This document shows, one piece after another, positions 22,678 through 34,471 of a DNA stretch of 64,000 nucleotides. Both the position numbers and the translations under genes were made by a program. The stretch comes from Galerina marginata (taxonomy: Eukaryota > Basidiomycota > Agaricomycetes > Agaricales > Galerinaceae). The number at the start of each line of letters is the position of its first letter. The first letter of the stretch is position 1. The stretch lies in NCBI GenBank assembly GCA_023014335.1, contig JAECYW010000008.1, positions 1,798,001 through 1,862,000 on the forward strand, given 5' to 3'. A model generated the notes under the pieces. It made no database searches and was not told the DNA's origin. It saw nothing but the letters and a program-made list of their open reading frames with translations.

Positions 22678-23933
22678 ACTTGGTGAGAGGCCATTGCTGC
22701 GCATGGCAAAAACAAGTTCTTACTTTGTGGGTGCGTGTTACGACATAAATATATGTTAAATAAGTAAATAATGCATAGTCCGCTCAAATCTGAACCGATT
22801 GGGATGATCTTATACTCAAAAAAAGCAGAAAAATGAGGCGGTTCTAACAAGTCTAAAATCTGGCCCTGATTTTTACGAATTTTTTGATACCAAGATCATC
22901 AAAATTGGCCCAGTAATGGCTGAGATACAGAAACCATGCAGGGTCACAGTATGAGTGGGAGAATTTCAAACCATTGCGTTAGGAATGTTTTCTGCCTGCT
23001 ATGCAGGCCGGAAAACAAGTTCTTTTACTACGTAAGAACTTGTAACAAGATTAATTATTAGACTACAATAAGAAACTTGTAACAAGATTAATTTATACAT
23101 CGCTTAGTTTCTATCGGATTGCCTTGAAACAAAGTGTGTAATTATCAGAAAAATCAGGGCTAAAACATGGTGTCACATGTGTATTGTTACATCTTTATGT
23201 GACTTACCAAATGCGGAATATTGTTGAAAACACAGTAAATAAGCTATATTGAGAGATTTTAAAGGCATTAAAATAAAATAAAAATACTGATAATGTTTTT
23301 TTTACCTATGAGATGGTCTGTGCACACATATCACATGATATATCCCTGAGAATATTTTGGTCCAAGTGGGTGCATTACCAAATCCAAGGCAATTGCACAA
23401 AGTCCTGCTGTGAGTTTGATTATGTAAGCTTCTAAAACATTATTTCCATGTTATTTGGTCATGTTTGGCAATGTTTGGTGTGCCTTTTATGGGTTATCCA
23501 GTCAGTTTAACACCAATTTTGCGATTTTTACTGAGTTAAGCTGGCTGTTTGCCAGATTTGACACCATGACATCATTGCAAAACATATGTAAATATTTGTA
23601 CATTATTTTAGATTGGTCTAGGCCGCACATTTTAGCCTATCTAGCTCAATGAAATCCATTTCAAGTGTAAATTTACACAAATTTGCGCTTTTTGGGTCGT
23701 GTGAGCAGGTCACATGACCTAATCAACCCTGGATACACATGCCACATGAAAGCCCTGATTTTTACGATTTTTTTGATACCAAGATCATAAAAATTGGCCC
23801 AGTAATGGCTGAGATACAGAAACCATGCAGGGTCACTGTATGAGTGGGAGAATTTCCAACCATTGCGTTAGGAATGTTTTCTGCCTGCTATGCAGGCCGG
23901 AAAACAAGTTCTTTTACTACGTAAGAACTTGTA
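22678..23933 (+). mobile_element. Family A element A8 (long form, 1256 bases)
   Basis: L-end ACTTGGTGAGAGG at 22678, an internal R-end near 23043 and the final R-end at 23933. Its left flank is A7 and its right flank is an inverted LINE 3' fragment, so the two sides do not form one empty site. This hints at ectopic recombination. Confidence 0.8.
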
Positions 23934-23985
23934 ATTCCCAAAGGCAGAGCGGGAGGTTAAGGCACCCAACCGATTGCGAGCGTAC
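23934..23985 (-). mobile_element. LINE 3' region fragment, inverted
   Basis: The reverse complement matches the LINE 3' region at 48690-48730 (GCCTTAACCTCC and CTCTGCCTTTGG). It sits directly before the forward LINE L2 coding sequence. An inversion or separate insertion is needed to explain it. Confidence 0.55.
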
Positions 23986-24702
23986 AGTCGAAGTCGCTCG
24001 ACGCAAATTGTTTGCTCCTCAAAAAAGCTTACAAGGTTATTTTCGAACTTTTTACTAAGTTCGCTCTTGTCCTCGAGCACGACAAGTCGGAGATTTATCA
24101 CTTCGACAGGTCGTTCTCAGATTATAACCCTCCGATTGATCTGGGCTTTGCCCCGTACACTGGAGCCACTCCCCTGAAACCCAAGCCGTTCTGGCGGTAC
24201 TTGGGCTTCTTCTTTGATCGCAAGCTCACCTTTCACGAGCACGTTCGCTTTTACTCAACCAAGACATTCTCATCAGTTCAGGCTATGCAAATGTATGGGT
24301 CGTCTACTAAGGGTCTGGAACCGCATTCCAAGCGGCTTCTATACCGTTCTTGCGTGGTGCCCATAGCTACTTATGGGTTCCGCTTGTGGTACTTTCACGG
24401 CGCCAAGTGTAAGGGCGCTGTGAAGCTATTGAGCCAGATGCAGCGCAAGGCTGCTCTCTGGATTACAGGGGCGTTTTCGACGTCCCCCGGCTCAGGTGTG
24501 GAGGCCCTCGCGGGTCTCCTCCCTATTCATATTCTCCTCGATCGAATAGCCGCGCTTGGTATCCTCCGCACGGGCACGCTTTCGGGGACTCATCCCGTTC
24601 AATCATTCTTGATCAGGCATATATTGGGCAAGGCTACGCCTCACCCCCTTTTGGCTCATTCGCTGACACGCCGGCAACGGCTCGCCACAAAGGGGCCCAT
24701 CA
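23986..24702 (+). pseudogene. LINE L2 ORF2: C-terminal reverse transcriptase part
   Basis: Non-LTR retrotransposon polymerase, thumb and downstream region: FWRYLGFFFDRKLTFHEHV and YGFRLWYFHGAKCKG are typical of LINE ORF2 after the catalytic core. The core itself and the 5' part are missing. The frame is interrupted at 24702 (KGPI) by LINE L3 and continues in frame at 34472 (MDIVKRLPEL) after L3 and its duplicated target. Dead copy. Confidence 0.75.
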
Positions 24703-24836
24703 CCCCTTCTTGCTTTTTACCATATTGGTACACAGCGTGAGAAAACCTCGATGTCGCTTAACTCGTTCATCACGCAACAACCACTCGTCCGATCTCTTCG
24801 AAACTTGGTACACCGCTTAACCGCACACTCTCGATC

Positions 24837-26640
24837 ATGCCTCCCAAGCCTGGGGACGAGCGCCCGCAAAGCGCCCGCGATACGGGCCAGACAAGTCGAA
24901 ATACCCCCCCGGTCTTTACTGCAGCTCCTGCAGTTGGATCTTCCGGTTCTGCTGCATCTTCTGCAGTCAGAGCTCATTATACCCCCAATGTCCCTGCTCA
25001 GGAACGTCGAGGACCTTCCAGGCCGTCCTCTAGGGCGTCCAGTTCAATGGTTCAGCCCTCTGCGCACGGACCACCCCCCTCTGATACGGAGATGGCTGAC
25101 TTTGAGCCCTCCTCAGACGATCAAGATGGCGATGAAGCGGTCACTGAAGGGAGTGTAACCACGGCATCCATTGCTGTCTCCATTGAGCGCGCCACTAGGG
25201 CTCTCCTTAGGGGGAGACCGAGTGTTGAGGCTTCTCTTGCCGGGTCTCGACGACTCGCTTCCGGGGTTGTTGATTTTATCGCTGCCCTCAACAATGCCAG
25301 GTGGATAGATGTTTCCACCGGCGCCCCCCATGGATTCGTCGGATTATCCGAGGCAATCCTCCCTTTTATTCAGCTTCCCCGGGGAATGGACGTCGACGAT
25401 CAGACGATCCGTCGCCCTGTCGCAGCTGGTTCATCCGCCCCAGCCCTCTTCCCTCCGGAGAGGTCTGGACCCCCCAATGTTCCCCCTCCTCCTGATAGGA
25501 AGGGTAAGGGGAACGCCGACCATCCGAAAGGAGGTCGTAAACCGCAACCGCAACCGCGGCCTGCAAAGGCCAAGGAGGTGGTTCCATTTCAGAGGCCTCC
25601 CCCGCCGATCCCTCTACACTCCAAGCCCGGTAGGGCGCAGAAACCCGTTTGCGCGGGCTATGCGGCTGCTGCTGCTAAGCCAGCTGCTCCGGCGGCTGGT
25701 CCCTCCGAAAGGCCTCTTACGCCATGTCCCCCAGGGCAATCCCGCTCCTGCTAAGAAGCAGAAGAGGGAGACCCCTCTCTTCACATCGTCGGGTCCCTCG
25801 CGCAAGCAGGTTCTTGTCGACTTTGCCTTGCCTTCACCCCCCGCGGTTGAGGGCGATCGTCTTTTGGACATCATCACGAGGTCCTTGTCCACCCACGGAG
25901 CCAGCGTCAAGGCTGAGTCCGTCTCTCGGGCTTATCGAGGTTACTCGATTGCCACCTCTGGCGTTCCTCGCGAAAAGGATATTGATATCATTCGCGGGTG
26001 CGTTCACGATTTCTTCCCAGATGATATCGGCGATAAAATCTGGGTTGGCCTCCCTGCCTCGAAGTCTTATCTTCGAGTGCTCGACGTCCCCACGTACCAG
26101 CCCAACCAGGCCGGTCCCACTCATCCAGATCACATAAGGCAGGCTATGTATAAGTCTGCCCTGACTGATCTCCTTCATCTCGACGGCCCCGTTAGGCTCG
26201 TCCGCAACACCAAGACCAGTACCACCAGTACTGCGTACTTCAACATCTGGGATTCCAAGACGGGATCTCGCGCCCGGGCGCTCATTGGGTGCTCATTCAT
26301 GCTCGGTCCGCACACCTTGATCATCAAGGAGTCCAACCGCAAGGCCGGCGTCCCCCAGTGTCAGCGCTGCTGGCGTTGGGGCCATGCCATCGCGGCGTGC
26401 AAGGCTCTGTCCTCGCGCTGCCCTATCTGTTCGGGTCCCCACCTGGAAGAACATCACCGAGACCATGCGGCTTGCTGCAAGGGCTCTACCACGAGCAACC
26501 CGCCCATCCCTGCCACGCCAGCGGGTGAGCCGTGCCCACACCACCACCGCTGCTCCAACTGCAAGAAGGAGCACTCTGCTACCTCGAACAAGTGCCGGTT
26601 CTGGGGCCTCCGCTTCGATCGCCCGGCGATTTACTCGCAA
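24837..26640 (+). pseudogene. LINE L3 ORF1 (gag-like, three zinc knuckles), frameshifted
   Basis: ATG at 24837 (MPPKPGDERPQSARD). The first half is Pro/Ser/Ala-rich and low in complexity. The frame ends at about 25754, but the downstream frame carries the rest, so a frameshift near 25700-25750 is likely. The second half holds three cysteine knuckles: CQRCWRWGHAIAAC, CPICSGPHLEEHHRDHAAC and CSNCKKEHSATSNKC, as in ORF1 of Tad-like LINEs, where they bind element RNA. The coding homology breaks after CRFWGLRFDR near 26620, where the internal deletion starts. Confidence 0.7.
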
Positions 26641-26940
26641 GGGTGGGCCTTATATTTGCGAATCCGGAGGCGACGCCGCTTCCTTCGCGCGCTTGTGCAG
26701 GTGTATACTGAATCATGCGCCAATCGGTTCGTATTACGACCGGTTTAACATCCAAGAGCCTCATGGCTGCCCCCGCTGCGGCGCTCCTCGTGAGACCCGC
26801 TCACACATCCTAAAGTACTGTCCGCGGTACGATAGACAGTCCCCAACCGACCGTTTGCACGGTTTGTTGATGTTTTTGTTGGAGAACCCGGAAGCTTTCT
26901 CCTTCGCCCGCCAAGCGGCAGCACCGCAAGTCATTGGGTA
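26641..26940 (+). pseudogene. LINE L3 ORF2 C-terminal remnant
   Basis: After the deletion, a different frame encodes CILNHAPIGSYYDRF and then CPRCGAPRETRSHILKYC, the C-terminal cysteine-histidine motif seen in many LINE ORF2 proteins. It ends at a TAA at about 26939. Everything between ORF1 and this point is absent, so L3 could not move by itself. Confidence 0.65.
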
Positions 26941-27847
26941 AGGCGTTCCGCGCGGGCTCACTGCTCAGAGAGGTCTTGATACCTTCTCCCGGGTTGCGTC
27001 AGTTGGGGGAGGTCCAATCCCTCCTTCGGACGAGGTTGACAGGCCAAGGACGGGGTGGTGCAGTTCCGCGCGTTCTTCGTGTTTCGTACCCGGTTGCATT
27101 CGCTACGACCGGTGGTTACCCTGCGGCCCATATCTCGAATGGTAGCTGCACTTTTCAAAAGGCTTGTGCAGATGATTTCGATCATTCGGTTGGGGGCCTT
27201 ATCCCCGCATCTGCTTATCCCCTTTGCTGGTATGGGTTTCGGGTCGTCAAGGCGCGGGTGGGTGAAGGTTTTCGGGTCGGGTCTGGGTTCTGAAGTGGGC
27301 ATCGGGTTTGGAAGGCAGAGAGAGTGCAGCAGCTGCGGCTGCCAGGAGATGTTTGGGCTTCGGTCCTTACGTGGTATTGGCGTAGCGGTGGGGGCCGTCC
27401 CTCCCTTGCGGGACTGGGCGGTTAGGTGGTCCGTCCCCCCTAGCAAAGGCCTGGCGCACAAAGGACGCCGTTGGAAGGATTCGGAAGAAGCGGAGGGGTT
27501 CCGGTCTGGTTCGGGGATTAGTAGTTTATTGCGCGCTTTCGACCGGGGAATTGTATTAGTTAGGCGACCGGACTGCTTTCGCGCACCGGTATATAAATTG
27601 TTACGAGTTCTTACGTAGTAAAAGACTTGTTAAGAGGCCATTGCTCTGCATGGCAAATACGAGTTCTTCTTCTTAATTCTGTTTATCTGTTTATCGAAGA
27701 TTTTTCAATATATTATTGGGTTGTATATCAAAGACAGATTTTATCATATTTTTACCTGCATAGAGAAGCAGCACATAGCAAAAACAAGTCCTCATGTACT
27801 ATGTCTCAGGTAATTGATTAATAACAAAGTGAGATCTTTTCTGATTG

Positions 27848-28389
27848 TAGTGTTTTGAAGTCTGGTCCTAAAACTGGAAAAAGACTGCAAAAAGACCAGA
27901 CCAGTAGTCCGGTCTTTTGACAATTAAGAATGAAAAACCAGAAAAAGACTGGTCTTTAAGGACTGGTTTCTGTCCTAAGACCAGTCAAAACTGGTAATTT
28001 TGTAGCCCTCATTTTTTCCTTTAAAATGCTCTATGTATCATAATTTTAGACAAAGTTCTCACTAAGAAATAAAAAAAAAATTTTTGAACCTCACAAAAGA
28101 GTAGGAAATGGAGAATATTTCTGTAGAATCTCCAGTTCTCAATGGAAATTAATGTTCTTGGACTCATTTTGAAGGTGTATATAATAACTACAAATTATAT
28201 TTATACATTTATGCCAAATACTGATGATAATGTGTCAAAAAATTGGCTGAGACTGGTCAGTAACCAGTTAAGACCAGGACCAGTCCGGTTTTTTGACCAT
28301 TTATTAATTTCTAGGACTGGTTGTGGTCCCGGTCCTTGCCAAAAATGCAAAAAAAACTGGACTGGACTGGACCAGACTTCAAAAAACTA
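27848..28389. mobile_element. hAT-type MITE, copy 1
   Basis: Terminal inverted repeats TAGTGTTTTGAAGTC / GACTTCAAAAAACTA are flanked by a perfect 8-base duplication TCTGATTG (27840-27847 and 28390-28397). Internal sequence is rich in GACCAG/CTGGTC. No coding potential. The 8-base duplication and TAGTG ends fit the hAT superfamily. Confidence 0.8.
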
Positions 28390-28574
28390 TCTGATTGGGC
28401 TGATCTTGAATATTGGAAAGGTAATAAAAGATGCATTTTATGGTATAGACCAGAAAATCACTAGTTTAGCTTGTACACAGTACTTATGCTTGCTATGTAT
28501 TTGTAAAAGTAGTCTAAAGATATAAATCTAGTAAGCTATTGCTTTATATAAAGTTTTAATCCACACAGAAAGGG

Positions 28575-28925
28575 AAAAAAAGAATAAAAAAGTGCCAGCA
28601 AAGCATTTTTCTAGCCCACACACAGTCAACTGACATGACCTGTGCTAGAAAAGAAAGCTATCTACAAATAAAAGTGCTCTAAAAACATATATCTAGCTAT
28701 ATACTACTGTCTATCAAGGTAAAAAGGTAAAAAAAGAGGTAGAAAAGCGCCAGCAAAGCACTCTTCCAGTCTGATAATCTATACTAGGGAAGAAAGCTAT
28801 CTACTAATGAAAGTACATTAAAGACTCATATTTAGCTAGTTAGTATTGAGTCTATTAAGTGTTAAACTTTATTAAAAGCACAGAAAAAAAGGGGGAAAAG
28901 TGCCAGCAAAGCACCTTTCTGCTTT
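28575..28925. repeat. Degenerate minisatellite with GTGCCAGCAAAGCAC hairpin, three units
   Basis: Units of roughly 150-160 bases each carry AGTGCCAGCAAAGCAC or AGCGCCAGCAAAGCAC followed by an AAGAAAGCTATCTAC block. Four units occur in the opposite arm (about 32920-33410). A (TAAGA)n tract follows at about 29122-29162, mirrored by (TTATC)n near 32668-32700. Confidence 0.65.
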
Positions 28926-29240
28926 ATACAAACTTATAATGAATCTAAAAAGAAAGAGACCACAGTTAGCAAGCTTTGACCAGCATATCATGACAGCCTC
29001 TCATGCAAGAGGTGCACATCGGCCTATCTGGGCGGACTGACATGCTGGTAAAGAAGAAAGAGAGAAGTGATGAGCTGGCAGTTTATAACTATGTGACATA
29101 TGTTACAAGTCACAGATTTATCTAATCCAATAAGATAAGATAAGATAAGATAAGATAAGATAACACTAGTAAAATTTGATATTTTCAAATCCAACATAAT
29201 GGATGTAGGGCAACACAGAATTTTTCACATCAATTACTAT

Positions 29241-29820
29241 TAGTGTTTGGAAGTCCAGTCTTGAGTGGAAAAAGACTGTAACTAGACTGGACTGGACCAG
29301 AAAAAGACCAGACCAGCAGTCCGGTCTTTTGGTTTTTGAGATTGAAAGACTGCAAAAAGACCAGTCTTGAGGGACCAGTCTCATTGGTCAAGACTGGTCT
29401 TTTGTACCCCAATATATATGCTTTAAAATGCACTGAAGAACGTCTTGATCAGTTGAAAACTGACAAAGTTATAGTAGAAAATGTAAAATTGTTCAAAAAA
29501 CAGTAGATAGCTTTTAATTATCTTATTTCTTTGTCAATTCTTCATGGATTTTTATATTCTTGGGCTTGTTTTAAAGCTAAGTAGTATTCAATTAAGTCTA
29601 CCAAGTGATATATTTAATATTTTTTATGTAAATACAGTTCACAACCTGTTTTAAATAATTACTACCAAGACCAGTCTTAGGACTGCAAAAGACCGCGGTC
29701 TTGGTCTTTTTCAGTTTTGTGCAGTCTTTACAGTCTCTGTGACCAATGCAGACCAGTCCCAGTCTTAGTCAAGGCCTCTGGGGGGTCAAAGACCAGAAAG
29801 GACCAGACTTCCAAACACTA
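29241..29820. mobile_element. hAT-type MITE, copy 2
   Basis: Ends TAGTGTTTGGAAGTC / GACTTCCAAACACTA, with a perfect 8-base duplication ATTACTAT at 29233-29240 and 29821-29828. Same GACCAG-rich interior as copy 1. It is absent from the opposite arm of the B complex. Confidence 0.85.
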
Positions 29821-29920
29821 ATTACTATTTGGGTATTTGTATTATTACAATATCATTTTTAGTGAGTATTACTTAATATTTTCACAGTTTTAGTAATGTA
29901 AATAATGCTACATCTACAAG

Positions 29921-30325
29921 GCCTGAATTTTACAATTTTTTTGATATCATTTTTGTGAGAATTAACCCACTAATGAGTGAAATACATTGAAAGTAATTTT
30001 CTGGTGTGGCTGTGCAAAATACCTTGTGGCTGTGCATATTACTATTCCAAAGGCCAGAATTTTAGAATTTTTTTGGTATTATTTTTGTGAGAATTGACCC
30101 ACTAATGAGTGAAATACATTAAAAGTAATTTTCTGGTGTGGCTGTGCAAAATACCTTGTGGCTGTGCATATTACTATTCCAAAGGCCAGAATTTTAGAAT
30201 TTTTTTGGTATTATTTTTGTGAGAATTGACCCATTAATAATGTCATACACGTCAATTTGAATATTTTTTTTTTGGGTGGCTGTGCTTTTGAGCACCGTCC
30301 GGACGGTGCTCAAGCACAGCCACAG
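29921..30325. repeat. Tandem 132-base repeat and GTCCGGAC hairpin
   Basis: The block GGCCAGAATTTTAGAATTTT...GTGGCTGTGCATATTAC repeats with a period of 132 bases (CTGGTGTGGC at 30001 and 30133). It is followed by a hairpin at 30276-30323, GCACCGTCCGGACGGTGC inside GTGGCTGTG/CACAGCCAC. 30326-31165 holds non-coding B-type sequence. Confidence 0.7.
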
Positions 30326-31165
30326 CCACAGCGACAAAATATTGTTTTCAGTGTATCTCAATCGTGACTTGGTCAATTCTTACAAAAATAACATCAAAAA
30401 ATTTGTAAAATTTAGGCCTTTCCAATGGTATTATGCACAGCCACAGGGTATTCTGCGTAGCCACAATAAAACCATCACAAACAATGCTATTCATTCTATT
30501 AAGCTCAGTTTTGCATAGATCTCTTTGAAATAAATTGTATAATTAACAGAAAATTCAGGGCTATAGAGTAGAGGTCTGTGCGCAAAGGTCACATGACTGG
30601 AAAATTGCTAAATTTAGATATTTTGAAATTTGATAATTTAAGCAAGTTAAAGACTTTAGTGGATTATAATACACATACAACGAATGATCTCAGGGTTTGA
30701 TGTCATCAAAAGTGTTTTTCTTTGAGGTATTTGACTTTTACTTAATGCAACAAACTTATCATGTTTGGAGTGGTTTGCAAAAAGCTTGACAGCAACTGAC
30801 CTTTTGTTATCTGTTATGTAACACTATTTAGGCAATGCAACAACCTGCTGTTATCCATTATGGTGGCCTCTCTACATCAAGGGACAGTATAATAAATCAC
30901 ACAACTGCAAAGTCAAAAAAATGATATTTGATCACGTTATTGGCAAGACCTAACCTTAGATTAGGTGTCCAGGAACAAAAGCTAAAAATAGACCCTAGCA
31001 ACGGACATCAGACAACCATTCCCATGGTCAATAATGATTTTGACACTATTAGAAAAGTTTGTAGACTTTTAATTCAGGGTCGCTCACAAAAAATGAAGCA
31101 GTGGGAGAATTTCCAACCATCGCGTTAGGAATCATTTCCTTCTGCTATCGAGTGTAGAAAACGAG

Positions 31166-32645
31166 TTTACGAGTTCTTATGTAGTAAAAGAACTCGTTTT
31201 CCACACTTGATAGCAGAAGGAAATGGTTTCTAACGCGATGGTTGGAAATTCTCCCACTGCTTCATTTTTTGTGAGCGACCCTGAATTAAAAGTCTACAAA
31301 CTTTTCTAATAGTGTAAAAATTATTATTGACCATGAGAATGGTTGTCTGATGTCCGTTGCTATGGTCTATTTTTAGCTTTTGTTCCTGGACACCTAAACT
31401 AAGGTTAGGTTTTGTCAGTAACGTGATTAAATATCACTTCTTTTACTTTGCAGTCCTTTACAGGCTCTTGCTCTGGTTGCTATGGTTTATATATAGCTTA
31501 TATGACTAAACAGTCACCAAACATGGTTCATGTCAGTTGTATATCTATTTATATACTTCCAGATCACTTCCACTGCATTCCAGTAATAAATAATACTCGT
31601 TGTAAGTCTTGTTCAACTTCTCCTAGTACTTTCTGTATCCCTCAATGTTATACTTTTGTTTATAGTTGGTTTGAAATCAAACTCAGAAGAATTGACATCC
31701 TAAGGATAAACACATCAAAAACTTTAAACTTTGGAATGCCTTTTAAATATAAATGTGAGGTTTAATATTGATAACAAGCCAAATAATTTTTTTTGTGTTG
31801 TGGCTGTGCTAACCCTAAGAGGACAGACCGGTCTGTCCTCTTAGGGTTAGAATCAAAAACACACCTGAAACTTTAAACTTCAGATATGCATTTTAAATAT
31901 AATTCTGAGGTATATGATTTTTTTTTTTGTTGTGGCTGTGCTAACCCTAATAGGACCGACGCGTCGGTCCTATTAGGGTTAGAATCAAAAACACACCTAA
32001 AATTTTAAACTTCAGAAATGGATTTTAAATATAAATCTGAGGTTTAATATTGATACAAAGACAAATATGATTTTTGTTGTGGCTGTGCTAACCCTATGAG
32101 TACAGTCCAGTTGGCTTGTTATCACTAGGAAACCTCAGATTTATATTTAAAATCCATTTCTGAAGTTTAAAATTTTAGGTGTGTTTTTGATTCTAACCCT
32201 AAGAGGACCGACGCGTCGGTCCTCTTAGGGTTAGCACAGCCACAACAGAAAATCTAAAATCTCTAATTTTACATTTAAAATATCAGTACTTGGTCAATTC
32301 TTGCAAAACTTATATCAAAAAAATTGTAAAATTCAGGCCTTTCTATGGTTATTTTGCACAGCCACAGGATACTCTGCAGAGCCACATTAAATATTGCCTT
32401 TGGTCTTTTTCAATTGTTGCTGGATCAATTCTGACAAAAATAATATCAAAAAAATTGTAAAATTCAGGCCTTTTAAATGTACTATTATTTATAAAACCAG
32501 CTTTGAAAAGATTTCAAGAACTACCCTATTAAACATGAGCTTGTGCTAACAGAAATAATATCCAAATAGGAATTTATATAAGCAGTTCTGTCTTTGGCCA
32601 CATTCAATACAATTATTCATAAGTATGAAGGATCCACTATATAAT
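31166..32645 (-). repeat. R-proximal part of outer B element with three palindromes
   Basis: It begins with the B R-end palindrome (31169-31200) and then matches the left-arm B region 8880-9571. Perfect palindromes lie at 31809-31850 (core GACAGACCGGTCTGTC), 31941-31982 (outer AATAGG/CCTATT) and 32193-32234 (GACCGACGCGTCGGTC). No gene. Confidence 0.7.
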
Positions 32646-33613
32646 ACACTAGGGTTATCTTTTTATCTTGTCTTATCTTATCTTATCTTATCTTATCTTA
32701 TTGGATTAGATAAATCTGTGTGACTTGTAACATATGTCACATAGTTATAAACTGCCAGCTCATCACTTCTTTCTTTCTTCTTTACCAGCATGTCAGTCCA
32801 CCCGGATAGGTCGATAGTGTACCACTCACTGGAGGGATACCATGACATGCTGGTCAAAGCTTACTAACTGTTGTCTCTTTCTTTTTAGATTCATTATAAG
32901 TTTGTATAAAGCAGAAAGGTGCTTTGCTGGCACTTTTCCCCCTTTTTTTCTGTGCTTTTTATGTAGTTTAAAACTTAATAGACTCAATACTAACTAGCTA
33001 AATATGAGTCTTTAATGTACTTTCATTAGTAGATAGTCCCTAGTATAGATTCTGAGGCTGGAAGAGTGCTTTGCTGGCGCTTTTTTACCTCTTTTTTATC
33101 TTTTTGTGTAGAGTAAAACTTGATAGACAGTAGTATATAGCTAGATATATGTTTTTAGGGCACTTTTATTTGTAGATAGCTTTCTTTTCTAGCACAGGTC
33201 ATGTCAGTTGACTGTGTGTGGGCTAGAAAAGTGCTTTGCTGGCGCTTTTTTTACCTTTTTTTTACCTTTTTGTGTCAAGTAAACCTTGATAGACAGTAGT
33301 AAATAGCTAGATATATGTTTTTAGGGCACTTTTATTTGTAGATAGCTTTCTTCCTAGCACAGGTCATGTCAGTTGATTGTGTATAGGCTAGAAAAGTGCT
33401 TTGCTGGCGCTTTTTTATCCTTTTTTTTTGCTTTCTGTGTGGATTAAAACTTGATATAAAGCAATAACTTACTAGATTTATATCTTTAGACTACTTTTAC
33501 AAATGCATAGCAAGCATAAGTACTGTGTACAAGCTAAACTAGTGATTTTCTGGTTTATACCATAAAATGCATCTTTTTATTACCTTTCCAATGAGTTCAG
33601 GATCAGCCCAATC

Positions 33614-34216
33614 TAGTGTTTTGAAGTCCGGTCCTAAGACTGGAAAAGACTGCAAAAAGACCAGATCAGACTGCAAAAATACTGGACCAGCAGTCTGGTC
33701 TTTTGATATTTGAGAATGAAAAACCAGAAAAAAACCAGTCTTTGAGGACCAGTTTTCGGTCCTAGGACCAGTCCAAACCAGTAGTTTTGTAGCCCCTATT
33801 CTTTCCTTTAAAACGCACTATGTATCATAATTTTAGACAAAGTTCACACTGAAAAATAAAAAAAAACATTTTGAAACTCCTAAAAGAGTAGGAAATGGTG
33901 AATATGTTCGTATAATTGCCAATTCTCAATGGAATTTAATGTTCTTGGACTCGTTTTAAAGGTATATATAGTCTCTACAAATTATATTCATATATCTATA
34001 CTAAATCTTGATGTTAATGTATCAAAGAACCAGTTGAGACCAGCTGGCAACCGGTTAAAACCAAGACTGGTCCAGGACTGCAAAAAACCAATGAGGACTG
34101 GTCCTCATCAGTCCAGTCCAGTTTTCTGAACATTTATAAATTTCTAGGACCAGTTAAAGTCCCCGTCCTTGCTAAAAATGTGAAAAAACCAGACTGGACC
34201 AGACTTCAAAACACTA
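33614..34216. mobile_element. hAT-type MITE, copy 3
   Basis: Ends TAGTGTTTTGAAGTC / GACTTCAAAACACTA, with flanking octamers GCCCAATC and GTCCAATC (7 of 8). It occupies the mirrored position of copy 1 in the B complex, so the insertion predates separation of the two B copies. Confidence 0.75.
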
Positions 34217-34471
34217 GTCCAATCAGATAACATCTCACTTTGTTATTAATCAATTACTAAGACATAGTACATGAGGACTTGTTTTTGCCATGTGCTGCTA
34301 CTCTATGCAGGTAAAAATATGATAAAATCTATCTTTGATATACAACCCAATAATATATTGAAAAATCTTTGATAAAAAGAATTAAGAAGAAAAAGAACTC
34401 GTATTTGCCATGCAGAGCAATGGCCTCTTAACAAGTTGATTTAAAAAAAAAAAAAACAAAGGGGCCCATCA

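Larger units (their letters stand above)
24703..27601 (+). mobile_element. LINE L3, internally deleted; 3' tail at 34437-34456
   Basis: A younger LINE inserted in L2. The 16-base target duplication ACAAAGGGGCCCATCA is present at 24687-24702 and again at 34456-34471, directly after a 14-A tail. The 5' part holds ORF1; the endonuclease, reverse transcriptase and RNase H are missing; the C-terminal zinc-knuckle region of ORF2 and a 3' region (about 26941-27601) remain. The 3' region is interrupted at 27601 by the nested family B complex, with AAATTGT|TGATTT as the restored site. Confidence 0.85.
27602..34436 (-). mobile_element. Nested pair of family B elements in inverted orientation
   Basis: The outer reverse-oriented B has its R-end at 27602-27624 (TACGAGTTCTTACGTAG) and L-end GCCTCTTAACAAGT at 34436. 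It sits in the 3' region of LINE L3 without target duplication. A second, forward B starts at 27625 (ACTTGTTAAGAGGCC) inside the R-end of the first and runs to about 31170. The two give inverted arms (27625-29165 against 32650-34436). The central R-end palindrome is in flipped orientation. No protein-coding gene is recognised. Confidence 0.75.

Noticed and set aside
23455..23652. Short open frames of about 65 residues in A-element spacers (also near 35571, 45509, 46364 and 55310)
   Set aside because: They repeat only because the DNA repeats, occur on a strand with no start context, and are broken in other copies. Not treated as genes.
27848..28389. Reading the GACCAG-rich blocks as tandem satellite
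   Set aside because: Terminal inverted repeats and an 8-base target duplication define a MITE instead.
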